Shown piece after piece: positions 14,231 to 15,785 of a stretch of 15,785 nucleotides of DNA. The DNA is from an uncultured Christensenellaceae bacterium (GTDB lineage: Bacteria > Bacillota > Clostridia > Christensenellales > Borkfalkiaceae). Both the position numbers and the translations under genes were made by a program. The notes beneath the pieces were generated by a model. The model worked only from the letters and a program-made list of their open reading frames with translations, was not told where the DNA came from and did not search any database. The stretch spans positions 1-15,785 of the forward strand of contig CAJUJO010000033.1 of NCBI GenBank assembly GCA_910586675.1. The letters run 5' to 3'. The stretch's first letter is position 1. Each line of letters begins with the position of its first letter.

Positions 14231-14262
14231 CAAAAAAAAGCCTCATTCCGAGGAATGAGGCT
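14231..14262 (-). terminator. Minus-strand intrinsic terminator inside the plus-strand tRNA cluster
   Basis: A perfect 10-bp stem AGCCTCATTC (14239-14248) / GAATGAGGCT (14253-14262) has a 4-nt loop. On the minus strand it is followed by an uninterrupted run of T (plus-strand A-run 14232-14239). On the plus strand no T-run follows. It therefore reads as a terminator against antisense transcription, although no minus-strand gene precedes it within the cluster. Confidence 0.75.
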
Positions 14263-14264
14263 TA

Positions 14265-14280
14265 TGCCTTGAAAAAGGCA
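14265..14280 (+). other. Small GNRA-loop hairpin before tRNA-Phe
   Basis: TGCCTT (14265-14270), a GAAA loop and AAGGCA (14275-14280) make a perfect 6-bp hairpin five nt upstream of tRNA-Phe. Its arms resemble the two acceptor strands of tRNA-Phe (GCCTTGG and CCAAGGCA). It may be a processing signal or a chance match. Confidence 0.4.
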
Positions 14281-14285
14281 AAAAC

Positions 14286-14361
14286 GCCTTGGTAGCTCAG
14301 ATGGTAGAGCAACGGACTGAAAATCCGTCTGTCGGTGGTTCGATTCCGCCCCAAGGCACCA
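14286..14361 (+). tRNA. tRNA-Phe (GAA)
   Basis: A 76-nt cloverleaf with encoded CCA. The acceptor GCCTTGG pairs with CCAAGGC. Anticodon stem ACGGA/TCCGT with loop CTGAAAA gives anticodon GAA. The discriminator base is A. It follows the terminator-like hairpins and is 5 nt upstream of tRNA-Thr. Confidence 0.97.
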
Positions 14362-14366
14362 CCCTT

Positions 14367-14442
14367 GCCGGTGTAGCTCAACTGGCAGAGCAGCTGATTT
14401 GTAATCAGCAGGTTACAGGTTCGATTCCTGCCACCGGCTCCA
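14367..14442 (+). tRNA. tRNA-Thr (UGU)
   Basis: A 76-nt cloverleaf with encoded CCA. The acceptor GCCGGTG pairs with CACCGGC. Anticodon stem GCTGA/TCAGC with loop TTTGTAA gives anticodon TGT. The discriminator base is T, as is usual for tRNA-Thr in Firmicutes. Confidence 0.97.
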
Positions 14443-14469
14443 TCGGTCAAAAAATTTAATTTTATATAC

Positions 14470-14554
14470 GGGAAGATTCCAGAGCGGCCAAATGGATCAG
14501 ACTGTAAATCTGACGTCTTCGACTTCGGTGGTTCAAATCCACCTCTTCCCACCA
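14470..14554 (+). tRNA. tRNA-Tyr (GUA)
   Basis: An 85-nt class II tRNA with long variable arm and encoded CCA. The acceptor GGGAAGA pairs with TCTTCCC. Anticodon stem TCAGA/TCTGA with loop CTGTAAA gives anticodon GTA. The T arm is GGTGG TTCAAAT CCACC. It is the last tRNA of the cluster. Confidence 0.97.
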
Positions 14555-14560
14555 GCGCAT

Positions 14561-14605
14561 AAAACGGAGTAAAATACGTAATTTTACCCCGTTTTTATAT
14601 TTTTA
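14561..14605 (+). terminator. Intrinsic terminator of the tRNA cluster
   Basis: A 15-base arm (14561-14575) pairs with 14581-14595 with one A-C mismatch around a 5-nt loop, and T-rich sequence follows on the plus strand. It starts 6 bp after the tRNA-Tyr CCA. Confidence 0.9.
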
Positions 14606-14765
14606 TACGATATTTAATGTATATTTGTATGCCGGATTTTTTCCGAAAAAAGGCTTATCGTCCTGCTTGACTTCAACAGAAACAATGACCCAAACGGAAG
14701 TCGTTGGCGCGGGCCTTGTTAATCCCCTCGATTTCCTTTTGAACGGCGCGTTTCCGTAAAGACGC
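14603..14765 (-). pseudogene. Possible remnant of a small gene, two coding-like frames
   Basis: On the minus strand one frame (14756 down to the TGA at 14673) encodes AVQKEIEGINKARANDF with ordinary codon choice but no start codon. The neighbouring frame then gives VEVKQDDKPFFGKNPAYKYT and stops at TAA (14605-14603). Together they look like one protein tail split by a frameshift. The plus strand also has a 24-aa frame (14685-14759, MTQTEVVGAGLVNP...) without a ribosome binding site. I recognise none of these peptides, and chance cannot be excluded in a stretch this short. Confidence 0.25.
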
Positions 14766-14800
14766 AAAAAAGGGAGCTTTCTCACGAAAGCCCCCTTTTT
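14766..14800 (-). terminator. Terminator after the coiled-coil gene (possibly bidirectional)
   Basis: Stem GCTTTC (14776-14781) / GAAAGC (14786-14791) extends past one mismatch through GGG/CCC into A-run and T-run flanks. On the minus strand it is followed by six T. It lies 13 bp after the stop of the coiled-coil gene. The symmetric flanks mean it may also stop plus-strand readthrough. Confidence 0.85.
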
Positions 14801-14813
14801 CATTTTTGAAAAA

Positions 14814-15785
14814 TTATTTTTCCTTCCTGCCCGCGTGATCGGCGAAATCGGTGTCGTATAGTTCGCGGCGGTCGGGCTGTTTCTTTTTGCCCGTCGTGTC
14901 AACGGTAGTCGTCGTGGTGGACGTCATAACGGAATTGCGGGGTATGGAATGCAAACCCGTGGGAAGCGTAACCTTTGCCACCTCTTCCGAAGCGTCAACG
15001 TTTTCACTGCTCACCGCCGTAAACGTAATGGGGAGCGCGTTGCGCTCGCTATGATTTTTTTCCTCCGTCTGCGCGGCAGGAGCGGCGTCTCTGCCGCGAA
15101 GCGCGGCTTCGAGCAGCGTCTTTAGGAAATCGGAATCGGGCATAGCGGAGTTTCCGCTCTGCTTCCCCGCAAGCTCGGCGCGGAGCGCCCGCTCTTCCGC
15201 CGCGCGCATACGCTCTTCAACGAGACGCTCTATCCTGTCTTCCTGAGCGCGCATGCGTTCCTGCGCAACGAGCATTTCGGCGTTCTGCCCGCCCGTTTGC
15301 GGCGAAGCGCCGCGCTGTATCATCTGCATTTCCATGAAGCGGCGCATGGCATCCTCCGCTCCCCTCGCGCGCTCTTCGGCGGCGCGTACCCGCTCTTCCA
15401 TCGCGCGGAGCTCGGGCGAAGGCGCGTTGTAGAGATTGCCGAACGGCATCGCGTACGGCGAAGCGTTCTGCGAGAACGGATTGAGTGCTTGCGGCTGCAT
15501 ATAGCCGTTGTTCTGCTGCGTCTGCGCTACCGTGTTTTTCGCGCGGTCATCGAGCGCTTTGCGCAAAAGCTCTTCCGCGCGCCTTGCACGCTCTTCCGCC
15601 GCTTTTACCCGCGCGTCCGCTTCGGCGCTCTGCGGATTCTGCCGTATCAGTATCTTCGGTCTCTCCGCTGCCTTCGGCTGCGCCTGCGGTTGAGCTTGCG
15701 CCTGAGGCTGTACTTGCGGCTGTTGCACCACCGCGGGCTGCTGCACGATGACAGGCTGTGCCATAGGCATCGCCATTGTTCCCGC
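14814..15785 (-). CDS. Coiled-coil, Gln/Pro-rich protein of unknown function (probably 5' partial)
   Basis: The frame is open to the right window edge. The first in-window ATG (15776) would give 320 aa, but the residues there look like an internal linker and only 9 bases precede it, so the true start is probably beyond the window. Numbered from that ATG, residues 1-40 are Gln/Pro/Ala-rich. Segments 51-80, 121-155 and 166-205 are highly charged coiled-coil candidates, each carrying a copy of RxxAAEERAxxAE (56-68, 129-141, 190-201). They are separated by Asn/Gln/Met-rich linkers. A Thr-rich stretch (285-295) and a basic tail ending in AGRKEK follow. No enzymatic motif, signal peptide or membrane helix is visible in this part. 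A scaffold or cell-envelope role is conceivable but not supported by any family match I know. A terminator follows it. Confidence 0.75.
   Translation of the reverse strand, partial: AGTMAMPMAQPVIVQQPAVVQQPQVQPQAQAQPQAQPKAAERPKILIRQNPQSAEADARVKAAEERARRAEELLRKALDDRAKNTVAQTQQNNGYMQPQALNPFSQNASPYAMPFGNLYNAPSPELRAMEERVRAAEERARGAEDAMRRFMEMQMIQRGASPQTGGQNAEMLVAQERMRAQEDRIERLVEERMRAAEERALRAELAGKQSGNSAMPDSDFLKTLLEAALRGRDAAPAAQTEEKNHSERNALPITFTAVSSENVDASEEVAKVTLPTGLHSIPRNSVMTSTTTTTVDTTGKKKQPDRRELYDTDFADHAGRKEK

Noticed and set aside
14046..14552. Minus-strand frames across the tRNA genes encoding peptides such as GRNRTCNLL and FEPPKSKTSDLQSD
   Set aside because: They are antisense translations of tRNA genes, a well-known annotation artefact; the tRNAs explain the sequence fully.
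14027..14813. A mobile element or prophage attached at the tRNA cluster
   Set aside because: No integrase, transposase or direct repeat of a tRNA 3' end is visible in the window.
14601..14902. A 99-codon minus-strand frame ending at 14603 taken as one gene
   Set aside because: Its first two thirds are the coiled-coil gene out of frame plus a terminator hairpin; only the last part looks coding, and it is reported as a possible remnant.
1..15785. CRISPR array, toxin-antitoxin pair or defence system
   Set aside because: No regularly spaced repeats and no recognisable effector, nuclease or toxin genes occur on either strand.

Overview
The window looks like a chromosomal stretch from an uncultured, spore-forming member of the Clostridia (Firmicutes). 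The evidence is a spoIIAA-spoIIAB-sigF operon, short-form HisG paired with HisZ, a fused HisIE, strong GGAGG ribosome binding sites, Gram-positive style lipoprotein and ABC exporter genes, and moderate to high GC with AT-rich intergenic regions. No 16S or other firm taxonomic marker is present, so placement below class is not attempted. Almost all protein genes are on the minus strand; only the tRNA cluster is on the plus strand.

Layout from left to right. Positions 1-86 hold two terminator hairpins, one for each strand. Positions 87-3744 encode a two-gene heterodimeric ABC exporter with a clear promoter and a terminator-like hairpin in its leader. Positions 3954-5822 encode a lipoprotein of alternating Ig-like repeats and two related C-terminal-type modules. 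Positions 5875-12208 are a compact histidine operon, transcribed hisZ-G-D-B-H-A-F-IE, in which every junction overlaps or nearly overlaps, driven by a near-consensus sigma-A promoter. The lipoprotein follows hisIE by 52 bp without an intervening terminator and may be co-transcribed. Positions 12357-13826 are the sporulation operon spoIIAA-spoIIAB-sigF, ended by a terminator directly in front of the his promoter. Positions 14027-14554 are five plus-strand tRNA genes (CAU, Asp, Phe, Thr, Tyr) with their own promoter and terminator. Positions 14603-14765 contain a short coding-like remnant, and 14814 to the edge is a coiled-coil, Gln/Pro-rich protein that is probably cut by the window.

Working together: the his genes cover every step from PRPP+ATP to histidine except the HisC aminotransferase and histidinol-phosphate phosphatase, which must be encoded elsewhere. 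SpoIIAA, SpoIIAB and SigF form the anti-anti-sigma / anti-sigma / sigma switch of the forespore.

The content is largely housekeeping, and I do not see a convincing new defence or mobile system. The most notable observation is that hisB has no ATG, GTG or TTG start in a plausible position and appears to begin at an ATA codon that overlaps the hisD stop as ATAA, behind a well-spaced GGAGG. Other points worth a second look are the leader hairpin of the exporter operon, the duplicated modular lipoprotein with an AT-rich last module, and a minus-strand terminator lying inside the plus-strand tRNA cluster.
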